Positions 53,473 to 62,975 of a DNA stretch of 64,000 nt are shown here, piece by piece. The first letter of the stretch is position 1; every line of letters begins with the position of its first letter. This DNA is from Pseudomonas reactans (GTDB lineage: Bacteria > Pseudomonadota > Gammaproteobacteria > Pseudomonadales > Pseudomonadaceae), in NCBI RefSeq assembly GCF_013385825.1, contig NZ_JACAPG010000025.1, positions 67,372 through 131,371 on the forward strand, given 5' to 3'. Below the pieces are notes generated by a model that worked only from the letters and a program-made list of their open reading frames with translations, ran no database searches and had not been told where the DNA came from. The position numbers and the translations under genes are program-made.

Positions 53473-54600
53473 ATGAATGGCCTTGGGCGTGGGCAGGACC
53501 AGGATTGCTTTATAGAGGAGCAGGTGCGGACCGATCGTTTGCACCAGCTGTTCCGGCAGTCATTTGCTGCGATTTTCGGCAGTTACCTGGCCGCGGTGAT
53601 GCTGTGCTGGCTGTGCTGGGATCGGTTTGACCATCAGGTCATCCTGATCTGGCTGGTGGTATTGGCGCTGACTTCCCTGGTTCGCATCAAGATGTTCATG
53701 GAGTGGTTCCGCTGCCCCAATGCCGAACGTACGCCGGACCGCTGGGAGCGCCGCTACTGGGTCACGTTGATGCTGTCTGCCGCAACCTGGGGAGTCGGAG
53801 CGTTGGCGGTCATGCCTACCGATGATCGGTTGTCCCAGGTGCTGGTGATGCTGTTTACCGTGGGCATGTCGGTCAGCGCCGTGTCCTGTTACTCGGCTTA
53901 TCGCTATATGACGCTGGCCTCCATGGCCGTAGTGCTGTTGCCGTGCACGCTGTGGTTGCTGTTCCAGCCGTCCTCCATGCAAGTGGGCGTGGCCATTGCC
54001 GTCCTGGTGTTCTCCACCTTTGTGGTCAGCGCCACGCGCAAGCTGTCGGATGCCTTGGAAAAGGCCTTTCGCCTGACCCGCCAGATGGAGCGTGCCCACA
54101 ACATTTCCACCCGCGCCGCACAGACCGACGAACTCACCGGCCTGATGAACCGCCGTGCCTTCTTCGAACATGCCCAGGTGCTGTACGCACAATGCCGTCA
54201 CAATCGTCAGCCGCTCTGTGCGTTGATGATGGACATGGACCACTTCAAGGAAATCAACGACACCTACGGCCACCAGGCGGGTGATCAGGTGCTGCGCCAG
54301 ATTGGTGGGGTGATCAGCGCCTCGTTCCGCCAGGCCGACGTGTACGGGCGCCTGGGCGGCGAGGAATTTGCGGTGCTTTTACCTAATACGTCGCTGGAAA
54401 CCGCGCGGGACATTGCCGAGCAGTTGATCAAGGCCATCTCGGGCCTGGCCTCCGAACCGGTGCATGGCTTGACCGCCAGCCTTGGCGTGGCGTCCACCCA
54501 CACCCAGGATCAGGACTTGCACGGCCTGATGAACACGGCTGACAAGGCGCTGTATCGGGCCAAGGCCCAGGGACGTAATCAGGTGGCGGTGGCGGAGTAG
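53473..54600 (+). CDS. Membrane-bound diguanylate cyclase
   Basis: A 375-residue protein (388 if the ATG at 53434 is used). There are about five to six membrane segments in residues 40-190, then a short linker and a GGDEF domain: TDELTGLMNRRAFFEHA, DMDHFKEINDTYGHQAGD, the active loop GRLGGEEFAVLL, and the RQAD product-inhibition site (RxxD) five residues before it. It makes c-di-GMP and should be feedback-inhibited. The stop lies 3 bases from the convergent kinase gene. Neither start has a convincing ribosome site. Confidence 0.9.
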   Translation: MNGLGRGQDQDCFIEEQVRTDRLHQLFRQSFAAIFGSYLAAVMLCWLCWDRFDHQVILIWLVVLALTSLVRIKMFMEWFRCPNAERTPDRWERRYWVTLMLSAATWGVGALAVMPTDDRLSQVLVMLFTVGMSVSAVSCYSAYRYMTLASMAVVLLPCTLWLLFQPSSMQVGVAIAVLVFSTFVVSATRKLSDALEKAFRLTRQMERAHNISTRAAQTDELTGLMNRRAFFEHAQVLYAQCRHNRQPLCALMMDMDHFKEINDTYGHQAGDQVLRQIGGVISASFRQADVYGRLGGEEFAVLLPNTSLETARDIAEQLIKAISGLASEPVHGLTASLGVASTHTQDQDLHGLMNTADKALYRAKAQGRNQVAVAE

Positions 54601-54603
54601 GAC

Positions 54604-56784
54604 TCAGGGCATCGCTTTGGCGAGTGCCCGTGCGACCTGGTCGGCGGAGTAGGGCTTGGGCAGGAACTCAAACCCTTCATAACCACTCTCGGCCAGTTCC
54701 TCGCTGTAGCCGGAGGTGAGCACCACCGGCAAATCCGGGCGCCGTTGGCGCAGCACCTTGGCCATGGCCACGCCGGTCATGCCAGGCATCACGACATCGG
54801 AAAATACCCCATCGAACGCCAGGGCATCCGTGCCGGCCACCGCCAGTGCCTGTTCCGCGTCGGTAGCCCATGTGGTCCGGTAACCGAGGTCCTGCAGGAT
54901 CTGGTTCGCGAAGCGGTCCACTTCCAGATTGTCTTCCACGATCAGGATATGGCGCTGTGCCGTGTCGGGGATCGGCGTCAGGTCTTCCTGAAGAGGGTCG
55001 TAGGACAGCACCTGGGGCGCGACCTGCGGCAGGTACAAGGTAAATACGGTGCCTTGTCCCAGTTCGCTGGCTACGTCGACGTTGCCACCGGATTGCTTGG
55101 CAAAGCCAAATACTTGGGATAACCCCAGCCCAGTGCCTTTGCCCACGGCTTTGGTGGTAAAGAACGGTTCAAAAATGCGTTCGACTGTTTCGCCGGGAAT
55201 ACCGCTGCCGGTGTCGGTCAGGGCGATGCTCACAAAAGGTTGGCGGCTTTCCTCGTCGCCCCGGATACGCGGCATGGTGTCCACCGGGGCCACGTGCAAG
55301 GTGAGGGTGCCTTGCCCGTCCATGGCGTCACGGGCGTTCAGGGCGATATTGATCAACGCGGTTTCAAACTGGCTGGCGTCGACGCGCACATGGCAAGGAC
55401 GCTCGGGCAAGTGCACCTGTACATGGATGCGCGCGCCGGTGACGCTTTCGAGCATTTCGCCGATGTTCTTGACCCGCAGACCTGCATCGAAGACTTCCGG
55501 GTTGAGCGGCTGGCGTCGGGCGAAAGCGAGCAGTTGGCTGGTGAGTTTGCTGGCGCGCTCGACGGTGTCGGAAACGGCGCTCATATAGCGTTGGCGCCGT
55601 TCCTCGGACAACCCCGGTTGGCGCAGGAAGTCCACCGACGAGCGGATGATGGTCAACAGGTTGTTGAAGTCATGGGCCACGCCGCCGGTCAATTGGCCGA
55701 TGGCTTCCAGCTTCTGGGACTGGCGCAACGCCGCTTCCGTCTGGGTGAGGGCGAGGGTGCGCTCCTGCACCCGTTGTTCCAGGGTGGCATTGAGCTCGGT
55801 GAACGCCGCCAGGCCCTCGCGTACGGCGGCGTCGGCGCGCACCCGCTCGATATGCGCCCAGGAACGCTCGGTGACTTCCCCGACCAGCGCCAAGTCGTAG
55901 GGCGACCAGACGCGTGCCGTCTTGTGGTGCACCGCCATCAACGCGGTCAGGCGGCCATCCTTGATCAGCGGGAAGCAGACGGTCGCCAGCGCGCCCAGGG
56001 CTTGGTAGCTGGTGGCTTCCTCCGGCGGGAATTCGACGCGGTTGTCCTGCACCACCAGCGGTTCTCCGGTACGCAGTTGCTGCACGGCCCGCGCGCCGAA
56101 TGACGCCAGGCTGTAGTGGCCGACGATGCTCGGTGAGCCCGGCGCGGCCCAGTTGCCACGAATAGTGAAGCCGTCTTCATCGGCATCCATGTCGGCGTAG
56201 GCGCAATTGGAGACGTGCAGGTGCTCGGCCAACAGGCGCGTGGTGGTGGACATGATGCTTTCGGCGTCAGTGGCATTGGCCACGGCGCTGCCCACGGCGT
56301 CCAGCACCGCCAGGCGGCGGTTGAGGAACACGGTGGCGGTGGTTTCGGTGACGGTATCCAGCATCCCGACAACCTTGCCCTCGGGATCGCGGATAGGGCT
56401 GTAGCAAAAGGTGAAATAGGCTTGTTCGAGGCCAGCGCCGCGCTCGATCAGCAGGGGGAAATTCTCGATATAGGTGGCATGCCCCTCAAACGCCGCATTG
56501 GCGATGGGACCCACGTCGGCCCAGACTTCACGCCACACCTCACTGAATGGACGACCCAGTGCAAAAGGTTTGTCGCCCAGGATCGGAATGAACGCGTCGT
56601 TGTACAACGTGGTCAGGTGAGGCCCCCAAATGATTGATTGTGGGAAGCTCGAGGCAAAACACAACGCTACGGTGGTCTTGAGCACATCCGGCCACTGCTC
56701 CAGCGGCCCCAGGGGCGTACTCGCCCAATCATGCTGGCGAACCCGCTCAGCCATGTCGCTGCTGCTTTGCAGCCAATTCATCAT
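54604..56784 (-). CDS. Hybrid sensor histidine kinase (PAS-GAF-HisKA-HATPase-REC)
   Basis: A 726-residue soluble kinase. A PAS-like N-terminus (about 20-150) is followed by a GAF domain (about 160-320), a coiled linker ending QKLEAIGQLTGGVAHDFNNLLT with the phospho-His, an ATPase domain with NIALNARDAM (N box), DTGSGIP, and GKGTGLGLS. A C-terminal receiver has the phospho-Asp in GVFSDVVMPGM and Lys in FLPKPYSADQ. The GVAHDFNNLL form is typical of a large soluble kinase group. No separate response regulator is nearby. The signal is unknown. Confidence 0.92.
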   Translation of the reverse strand: MMNWLQSSSDMAERVRQHDWASTPLGPLEQWPDVLKTTVALCFASSFPQSIIWGPHLTTLYNDAFIPILGDKPFALGRPFSEVWREVWADVGPIANAAFEGHATYIENFPLLIERGAGLEQAYFTFCYSPIRDPEGKVVGMLDTVTETTATVFLNRRLAVLDAVGSAVANATDAESIMSTTTRLLAEHLHVSNCAYADMDADEDGFTIRGNWAAPGSPSIVGHYSLASFGARAVQQLRTGEPLVVQDNRVEFPPEEATSYQALGALATVCFPLIKDGRLTALMAVHHKTARVWSPYDLALVGEVTERSWAHIERVRADAAVREGLAAFTELNATLEQRVQERTLALTQTEAALRQSQKLEAIGQLTGGVAHDFNNLLTIIRSSVDFLRQPGLSEERRQRYMSAVSDTVERASKLTSQLLAFARRQPLNPEVFDAGLRVKNIGEMLESVTGARIHVQVHLPERPCHVRVDASQFETALINIALNARDAMDGQGTLTLHVAPVDTMPRIRGDEESRQPFVSIALTDTGSGIPGETVERIFEPFFTTKAVGKGTGLGLSQVFGFAKQSGGNVDVASELGQGTVFTLYLPQVAPQVLSYDPLQEDLTPIPDTAQRHILIVEDNLEVDRFANQILQDLGYRTTWATDAEQALAVAGTDALAFDGVFSDVVMPGMTGVAMAKVLRQRRPDLPVVLTSGYSEELAESGYEGFEFLPKPYSADQVARALAKAMP

Positions 56785-56936
56785 TGCCAGAACACCTTGT
56801 TTGCCACGGTCTGTTTAACGCCTGAAAGGGGCGGCCCAACAAGCAACAGACCGGAATGCCCGCTGGCAGTTCAGCGGGATTATCGCGGTGATAGCAATTT
56901 GACGCACCATCCATTTGAGTGGATCGGCATGTGGGC

Positions 56937-57788
56937 CTATTGGGCGCCAAAAACCCCCGTCCAGTAAATTCCTGCATCGCTCTTCGGGTCCATGGCATAG
57001 GCCGCACCCAACTCACGAAATTGCGGGTTCATCAGGTTGGCACAATGGCCCGGACTGGCAAGCCAACCGTCGACCACTTTGCGTGGTGTATCCAGACCGG
57101 CGGCGATGTTTTCGCCGATGTTCTTCGCAATATACCCAGCCAGTTCGGCTCGATCCCCAGGCGTGCGACCGTCGTGGTCGAGGTGATCGAAGAAATTACC
57201 GTTGGCCATGTTGCGTGTGTGGCTGTTGGCGGCGCCAGCGAGGTCGTCGTTCCAGGACAAGGGCGTGGTGGCCGTGAACGCCTGGGTACCGCACTGGCGT
57301 GGTTGCGACCGCGCGGTGTTGACCAGGTTGAGCAGTTGCTTGCCTTCAGTCTGCCAATCGCCGAGGCCACTGGTGAGCAGCGGGCGGGCGAGCACGATGC
57401 GCCAGTCCTGGCCGCTGTTGCTCACGCCGATATCGACAAATTGCGGGTCCAGCACCACGCGGCAGAAGCTTTCGCGCACCGCCTTCATGGCCGCCTGGGC
57501 ATCCTTGGGCCCCGACAGGCTGATGGCCTGCACATTGACCATCGGGTACGCGGCCCGCGCCAGCGCCTGCTGCAAGTCGCCGACATTGGTGGCCGGCAAC
57601 ACAAGCCGCGTGTCGCTGGCCAATGGCGGCAGTTCCTGGGAACCCTGGTCGCCGCAGCGTTGCACCTGGCTGCGGTATTGGTTGATCTGTTGTACCAACT
57701 GACTCTCTTCATTCGCCATCGCGCTGGCGCAGAACACCGTAGTGGCGGCCAGCGTCGTAAGACCCATCATCAATGACAGAACGCGCAT
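56937..57788 (-). CDS. Exported CAP (SCP/PR1)-domain protein
   Basis: A 283-residue precursor. MRVLSLMMGLTTLAATTVFC with cleavage near SAMA is a Sec signal. The C-terminal half (about 150-283) is a normal CAP domain: LLNLVNTARSQPRQCG, LAGAANSHTRNMAN, FFDHLDHDGRTPGDRAELAGY, IGENIAAG and WLASPGHCANLMNP, including the two His and Glu of the CAP cavity. The N-terminal half (about 28-145) repeats its outline (INQYRSQVQRCG at the start, VDIGVSNSGQDWRIVLARP at the end) without the HxN/HE core, so it seems to be a decayed second copy. Start 57788 follows AAGG. Function unknown. Confidence 0.85.
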   Translation of the reverse strand: MRVLSLMMGLTTLAATTVFCASAMANEESQLVQQINQYRSQVQRCGDQGSQELPPLASDTRLVLPATNVGDLQQALARAAYPMVNVQAISLSGPKDAQAAMKAVRESFCRVVLDPQFVDIGVSNSGQDWRIVLARPLLTSGLGDWQTEGKQLLNLVNTARSQPRQCGTQAFTATTPLSWNDDLAGAANSHTRNMANGNFFDHLDHDGRTPGDRAELAGYIAKNIGENIAAGLDTPRKVVDGWLASPGHCANLMNPQFRELGAAYAMDPKSDAGIYWTGVFGAQ

Positions 57789-57869
57789 GGACGTTACCCT
57801 TGAGCTTGAAAGTGCCCATGATGCGCGATGTAACCCGGTCTGGTGCAACGCCTTTTTTGTTTTTTTGCC

Positions 57870-59084
57870 TCAATGGGTGTTCTGCAGGGGGGTGAAGGCA
57901 CTGAATCGGCGCCATGCCATCACCCATGCCAGCAGGATCAAGGCCAGTGCGACGCCGAACGTTGCATGCAGGCCATAGGCCACGGATTGGGGGAGCGCAC
58001 GGGTGACATCCGGGCTGGCCCAAGCGAACACCGCGCCCAGCGCCCAGGCGCCGACAATCAGCCCGAGGTTGCGTGACAGGTTCAACAGGCCCGAGACGGT
58101 GCCACGCCGCGCGGCCTCCACATCGCTCATCACTGCGGTGTTGTTGGCGGCCTGGAACAGGCTGTAACCCGTGGTCAGGATCACCAGTGCGCTCAGGTAG
58201 GCGAACACACCCGAAGCGCAGGACAACAGCAGCGCACCACAGGCCATCAGGCCCAGGCCGGCCAGTGTCATGCGCGGGCTGCCGAGGCGGTCGGTGAGCC
58301 TGCCGGCGGGGACGCCGCTGATGGCCGCGACACAGGGCCCGACCGCCATGGCCAGGCCCATCCATTCGGGATCGAGTCCCAGGCCTCGGGACAAATAGAA
58401 CGGTCCGACCACAAAAGTGGCCATGATCACGGCGGCGACCAATGCACTCATGACCAGGCCGGTGAGCAACGACGCGTCTTTTAGTGATGCACGGAAACTT
58501 GAGCCATCGCGGGATGCCACGCGGGGCCGGTCAACCGGCAGATAGCGGTAGGCTAGGGCGACGGCCACCCCTGCCAATGGCATGCCTATCAGGAAAATCG
58601 CGCGCCAGCCCCACACACTCAGCAACACACCGCCAACACTGGGGCCCATTGCAGTGCCGACGGCGGACATCGTGCCCAGCAAACCCATCACGCGGCCGGT
58701 ACGCTCCTTGGTAACGGTGTCTGCGACCATGCCGAGGGCCATCGCCATCATCACGGCTGCGCCGAGGCCTTGCAGTACGCGCGCTGCAACCAGCCACGCA
58801 AGGGACGGCGCCAAGCCGCACAACCCGCACGCCACGGCGAACAGCAGCAACCCGGCAAGCAACAATCGCCGCCGTCCGAACCGGTCTCCGAGGCGTCCGG
58901 CACTCACTATCACCGCCGTGATCGCCAACAGGTAAGCCAGCACCACCCACTGCACGGCGTGGAAAGAGGCATCAAACGCCCGCGTCAGGCTGGGCAGGCC
59001 AACATTGGCAATGCTGGTACCCAGCGAGGCCAGCAGCATGGACAGGGATAGACTGATGAGGCTGCCGCGTGGGGAGTGCTGCAT
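57870..59084 (-). CDS. MFS drug/metabolite exporter
   Basis: A 404-residue major facilitator with about 12 membrane segments. Motif A is GRLGDRFGRRRLLLAG after TM2, and motif C-like GTAMGPSVGGVLL is in TM5, which marks antiporter drug exporters. DGSSFRASLKDASLL is the central loop. The start at 59084 has AAGGA 7 bases upstream. It is divergent from the LysR gene across 113 bases, the common arrangement in which that regulator controls the exporter. Confidence 0.9.
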   Translation of the reverse strand: MQHSPRGSLISLSLSMLLASLGTSIANVGLPSLTRAFDASFHAVQWVVLAYLLAITAVIVSAGRLGDRFGRRRLLLAGLLLFAVACGLCGLAPSLAWLVAARVLQGLGAAVMMAMALGMVADTVTKERTGRVMGLLGTMSAVGTAMGPSVGGVLLSVWGWRAIFLIGMPLAGVAVALAYRYLPVDRPRVASRDGSSFRASLKDASLLTGLVMSALVAAVIMATFVVGPFYLSRGLGLDPEWMGLAMAVGPCVAAISGVPAGRLTDRLGSPRMTLAGLGLMACGALLLSCASGVFAYLSALVILTTGYSLFQAANNTAVMSDVEAARRGTVSGLLNLSRNLGLIVGAWALGAVFAWASPDVTRALPQSVAYGLHATFGVALALILLAWVMAWRRFSAFTPLQNTH

Positions 59085-59197
59085 GGGCAATTCCTTGAAT
59101 GAAGAGAACTGTCACAAATCTACGGCGCGGCCTAACATGGCGGAAGACGCATGGATTGCAGTTAATAGATGCATGTAACGCCTTATAAGGAGCGCAG

Positions 59198-60106
59198 ATG
59201 CCCGATCTCAACCTGCTGATCACCTTGGATGTGCTGCTCGCCGAAGGCAGTGTTGCCGCTGCGGCCAAACGCCTGCGCCTGAGCCCTTCAGCCATGAGCC
59301 GTGCCCTGGCCCGTTTGCGCGAGACCACCGGCGACCCCTTGCTGGTACGCGCCGGTCGCGGCCTGGTGCCCACGCCCAGGGCGGTGGCATTGCGTGAGCA
59401 GGTCAGCCGCTTGGTGCAAGAGGCCAATGCTGTGCTGCGTCCCGTGCAATCCCTGGACATGGCCCAGGTGGCGCGCACCTTTACCCTGCGCACCAGCGAA
59501 GAGTTCGTCGAAAATTTCGGCCCGGCATTGCTGGCGCGTGTCGCGCAGGACGCGCCCGGCGTGCGCCTGCGCTTCATCAACAAAATCGACAAGGACAGCA
59601 CCTTGCTGCGTGAGGGCAGCGTCGACCTGGAAACCGGCGTGGTCGAACCCACCGCCAGCCCGGAAGTGCTGACCCAGGCGCTGTTTCGCGATCGCTTGGT
59701 GGGTGTGGTCCGCAGTGGACATCCTCTCAGTCGAGGTGACGTCAGTGTTGAACGTTACGCCGCAGGCCAGCACGTCTATGTCTCCCGGCGCGGCCAGGAC
59801 CGAGGGCAGATCGACGACGCGCTCGAAGCCCAGGGCCTCACGCGGCAGATCAATACCGTGGTCGCTGGTTTCGCCACCGCCATCGCCTTGGCCCGTGATA
59901 CTGACCTGATCGCCAGCGTGCCGGAACGCTACACCGCCCACCAACGGCAAGGCCTGTACAGCTTCGCATTGCCGCTGGCGTTGCCCACTTTTACCGTGTC
60001 GATGCTCTGGCACCCCAGGCTGGACGCTGACCTGGCCCATCGCTGGTTGCGCGGATGTTTGCGTGAGGTGTGCGGGCTGCAACAGGTACAATCGCCGCCG
60101 CCTTGA
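59198..60106 (+). CDS. LysR-family regulator
   Basis: A 302-residue protein: helix-turn-helix at about 5-60 (LNLLITLDVLLAEGSVAAAAKRLRLSPSAMSRALARLR), then a substrate-binding domain, VARTFTLRTSEEFVENFGPALLA being its first strand and helix. It resembles the NodD-like subgroup that starts with PDLNLL. It probably senses a small molecule and controls the divergent MFS exporter. The stop is followed 20 bases on by a GNAT gene in the same direction. Confidence 0.92.
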   Translation: MPDLNLLITLDVLLAEGSVAAAAKRLRLSPSAMSRALARLRETTGDPLLVRAGRGLVPTPRAVALREQVSRLVQEANAVLRPVQSLDMAQVARTFTLRTSEEFVENFGPALLARVAQDAPGVRLRFINKIDKDSTLLREGSVDLETGVVEPTASPEVLTQALFRDRLVGVVRSGHPLSRGDVSVERYAAGQHVYVSRRGQDRGQIDDALEAQGLTRQINTVVAGFATAIALARDTDLIASVPERYTAHQRQGLYSFALPLALPTFTVSMLWHPRLDADLAHRWLRGCLREVCGLQQVQSPPP

Positions 60107-60126
60107 CGCTAAACCCAGGAATTTGC

Positions 60127-60798
60127 ATGTTCAGCCTTACCCGCTACACCACACCGTGCCCCGAGCCTGTTAATGCTCAGATCCTGCAGATGGTGGTGGA
60201 CAACCTCACCGACATCAGCAGCGTGGCGCTGCCGCCGAGCAACCTGCTGTACAACATCTACCAGTACGCCATTGGCTTTGAGGTGCACCTGTACCTGGAG
60301 GCGCTGAATGGTGCCAAGGGCATTGCCGTCGAGTTGGTGGTGGCAATGGAAGAGGACAAGTTGATCGGCTTTTGCCTGTACCTGCCGGTGAAGGATGACC
60401 CGCAAGCCTGCGGCATCGCGTTCATGGCGGTGCAGCTTGGCCACCGGCGCCAGGGTGTGGCACGTGCAATGATGGGTGACGTACTGAGCCGTTATCCCCA
60501 TGCGGAGTTGGCGTGTTCAGTGGAGAAAGTGCCGGCGTTCGAAGGCATGGGCTTCCAAGTGCGCGGCGCGCGCGGCACCCAGGTACTGATGAATACGCGG
60601 GACTACGGCACGGACGGTTTGATGGGCGTGCTGGATGTGGCGGCGATCTACAGCTCATTGGAGGTGCGGCAGATTCATACCTACCTGCTGCAAAAACATG
60701 GCAAGCGCGCCATGGTGGATGCCGAGAAACAGCGGGATCGGCATCTTGATCAACTGGCGCGCAAGGTGCAGTTTTTCGTAAATGTGCATCTGGGTTGA
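60127..60798 (+). CDS. GNAT-like acetyltransferase
   Basis: A 223-residue protein. GIAFMAVQLGHRRQGVARAMMGDVL (about 115-140) is the GNAT acetyl-CoA strand and loop, with the R/QxxGxA motif as HRRQGVA. It continues with SVEKVPAFEGMGFQVRG, the usual F-x-G-F end, and adds a helical C-terminal extension (about 180-223) not found in minimal GNATs. AGGAA precedes ATG 60127; the longer frame overlaps the LysR gene. Substrate unknown. Confidence 0.82.
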   Translation: MFSLTRYTTPCPEPVNAQILQMVVDNLTDISSVALPPSNLLYNIYQYAIGFEVHLYLEALNGAKGIAVELVVAMEEDKLIGFCLYLPVKDDPQACGIAFMAVQLGHRRQGVARAMMGDVLSRYPHAELACSVEKVPAFEGMGFQVRGARGTQVLMNTRDYGTDGLMGVLDVAAIYSSLEVRQIHTYLLQKHGKRAMVDAEKQRDRHLDQLARKVQFFVNVHLG

Positions 60799-60899
60799 AC
60801 CACAGTCATCACTTGGCGTTCTGTTTGATTCATCGCTTCAACGTCTGACGTCGCTGCCCGCAGGCCTTGCTCAAGCACCTGTGGGACAGCAACCTGAGG

Positions 60900-62636
60900 T
60901 CACCTCAGTGCGTGAGTAAGTCGAGTTCTTAGCGCCTGGCGGCGACGCTCATAAAAAGCTGGAAATCCGGAGAGCGAATCAGGCAACTCGGAAATCTCAA
61001 GCCCCGCCAGATGTTCCCGTTTGGCCAACGTATCTGGTTTGAGTTGTGCAAACCACTCATGAGGCATTTTCTGCCGTTTCTGGTTGTTAATGCTCCCCTC
61101 AAGCAATTGAAGGTTTGGGAGACGGTCGGATTTTTCGGCCAGCTCTTGAGCGAAATCCTCTGGAATATCTGCCTGACGCATTTGTGATTTGGTGAACCGT
61201 GCCTGAGGAAAAATGTGATCCACATGAAAGTGCCTCGAAAAATCGAAGCCTGGAAAAATGAGCGATAGCAGTGCAAAAGTGCGTTTATCGCTGTATCCAA
61301 TTTCTACAAGCTCATCGAGCTCTTCCTCGGTGAAGGAAAGTGTTTTGCCACGTGCGGACATCACATTCTCTATTTGGACAATGGGAAAGCCTAAAGCAGT
61401 GTTTGTGCGGATTTGCTCTCTGATAGCAGTCAGCAATGTATCGAGGCCGCTTCCCCAAATTCCGGATGCTTTCAACAAGCTTCGAATAAGCCACTTTCTG
61501 ACGTTTTCACGGTCTTCAGCATATTCAAGGCGCACTAGGTAACCTTCGCCAGGCTGTCGAACAAAAAGGTAATAGGCAATAGGTAATAAAGCACTGTCAG
61601 CGCGAAGATTCTGACTGTTAAAACCAAAGCTTGCGAGAAGCCGGACCGACAAAAGCAATGCATCGCGAATACGAGCCCAGTTATCCTCCAGTAACGACAT
61701 GTTGCCCTTGTTGAAATTCTCAACCTTGAATCCAACGCTTCCGATGTCAGAGAGCATAAGGCCCGCTTTTAGCACAAGGTCCTTGCTGAAGCTGAATTGA
61801 TCACCCTCCTTGTTCATTTGATCCACCAGCTGATGGATCTCATTGCGGGCATCAAGTCGAGTCCACTGAGCGACTGCAATGGATAACAGCAAATCCGAAT
61901 AGGATAGTGGCGTTCCGCCGCTGTTCATTCGGATAAAGATATTCAAGACTCTCTCAAGGTCCTGTTCAGTCTCTTCGAAATAGCTGATTGGTTCCTTCAC
62001 GTGCACCATAGTATGGAGGTCGCGCAATGTCGCTTTGGCTGTCCTTCGCTGTTCCTTGGGCAGATCCAGATCATCAAGACTGTCTGTGAGGTCATGATCA
62101 CTTTCAGTCATGACTCGCCCGCATCGGAACCAGAGGCTTCCGTCAGTATTGAGTGTTGTGGGCGTATCGGTCAGGAAGGCAAAGCAGTATTTCGATCCCG
62201 TTTCTGCGTCGGGCTTGCCTAGTAAATCTAGATAGAGGTGCCGAACAGGAAAGGCGTCATCGCTTGCCCACCATTTGCCTGGGAGCTTCCAAGCATACGA
62301 GCCGCGTAGACCAATGTTAAGCGCCGTCATCCGTTGTTGGCCATCGAGGACAGCAATCAAGTCACGATCTGGCAGCGTCTTCAAAAGCGCGCAGTGGTAA
62401 TTGTCCCTTTGATGGTAGCTTTGAACAAAATCATAGAACTGATATTCGCCACGTTTCTCGGGAGCAATTCTCCAAAAAAGGAAGGTGCCGAAGGGGTAAC
62501 CTTGCATCAGGCTATCGAAGAGCTGACAAATTTGCTCCGGCCACCAGACGAACTCCCTCTGAATGGCGGGAAGAATATATTCGTGGGAAGCAACCTTATC
62601 CAAAAGCTGCTTGATCGAGCCGCCAGGTTTATACAT
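60900..62636 (-). CDS. DUF262/HNH protein of the GmrSD type, candidate phage-defence nuclease
   Basis: A 578-residue protein. The N-terminal DUF262 domain has LPAIQREFVWWPEQICQLFD and the nucleotide-binding DGQQR (98-102); FIRMNSGGTPLSYSDLLLS (about 230) is also typical. The C-terminus (from about 460) has FHVDHIFPQARF and NLQLLEGSINNQKRQK, an HNH nuclease as in GmrD/DUF1524. Fused GmrSD-like proteins cut modified phage DNA (type IV restriction). Codon use is clearly A+T-richer than neighbours, no partner gene adjoins, and no integrase or att site was seen. No strong ribosome site is visible before 62636. Confidence 0.85.
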   Translation of the reverse strand: MYKPGGSIKQLLDKVASHEYILPAIQREFVWWPEQICQLFDSLMQGYPFGTFLFWRIAPEKRGEYQFYDFVQSYHQRDNYHCALLKTLPDRDLIAVLDGQQRMTALNIGLRGSYAWKLPGKWWASDDAFPVRHLYLDLLGKPDAETGSKYCFAFLTDTPTTLNTDGSLWFRCGRVMTESDHDLTDSLDDLDLPKEQRRTAKATLRDLHTMVHVKEPISYFEETEQDLERVLNIFIRMNSGGTPLSYSDLLLSIAVAQWTRLDARNEIHQLVDQMNKEGDQFSFSKDLVLKAGLMLSDIGSVGFKVENFNKGNMSLLEDNWARIRDALLLSVRLLASFGFNSQNLRADSALLPIAYYLFVRQPGEGYLVRLEYAEDRENVRKWLIRSLLKASGIWGSGLDTLLTAIREQIRTNTALGFPIVQIENVMSARGKTLSFTEEELDELVEIGYSDKRTFALLSLIFPGFDFSRHFHVDHIFPQARFTKSQMRQADIPEDFAQELAEKSDRLPNLQLLEGSINNQKRQKMPHEWFAQLKPDTLAKREHLAGLEISELPDSLSGFPAFYERRRQALRTRLTHALR

Positions 62637-62920
62637 ACATCATCCTTGTCATAATGAGTGCCCCATTTGGAGCCCATGCTTCGCTAGCGTCGTGCTGAAT
62701 TATTGCGCGGAAGGATTAGAGCGCACGCGCTCAGCGCTTGCGTGGCTAAGTTCCCCGACTTGGCTAATTTTGTCAAAACTGTCGTGTCGGTCCTGCGACA
62801 AACAATGTGTCCAAGTGCAAAGCCGGCACTTCCGAACAGCTCATTTCAGAGGCCGCGGGGGGAGGGGTTGATTGTCCAGTGAACCTGCAAGCGTTACGGA
62901 CCGTTATCAAATCCGAGCTC
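62637..62920. other. Intergenic stretch with no supported gene
   Basis: Between the DUF262 gene start and the terminator of the next gene. There is no REP arm, no ORF with a ribosome site and no tRNA-like fold that I can see. It should hold the DUF262 promoter on the minus strand. Confidence 0.6.
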
Positions 62921-62955
62921 AAAAACCTCCCTTGGCATGAAGCCAATGGGAGGTT
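62921..62955 (-). terminator. Terminator of the Y-x4-D repeat protein gene
   Basis: On the minus strand AACCTCCC + TTGGC pairs with GCCAA + GGGAGGTT (one bulged base), 13 bp in all, followed by TTTTT. Lies 20 bases past the stop. Confidence 0.9.
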
Positions 62956-62975
62956 GGATGTTGTCCACGAAAGTC

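Noticed and set aside
60893..60907. Palindrome CTGAGGTCACCTCAG at the DUF262 stop
   Set aside because: Short, overlaps the coding end, has no U-run; not enough for a terminator or att site.
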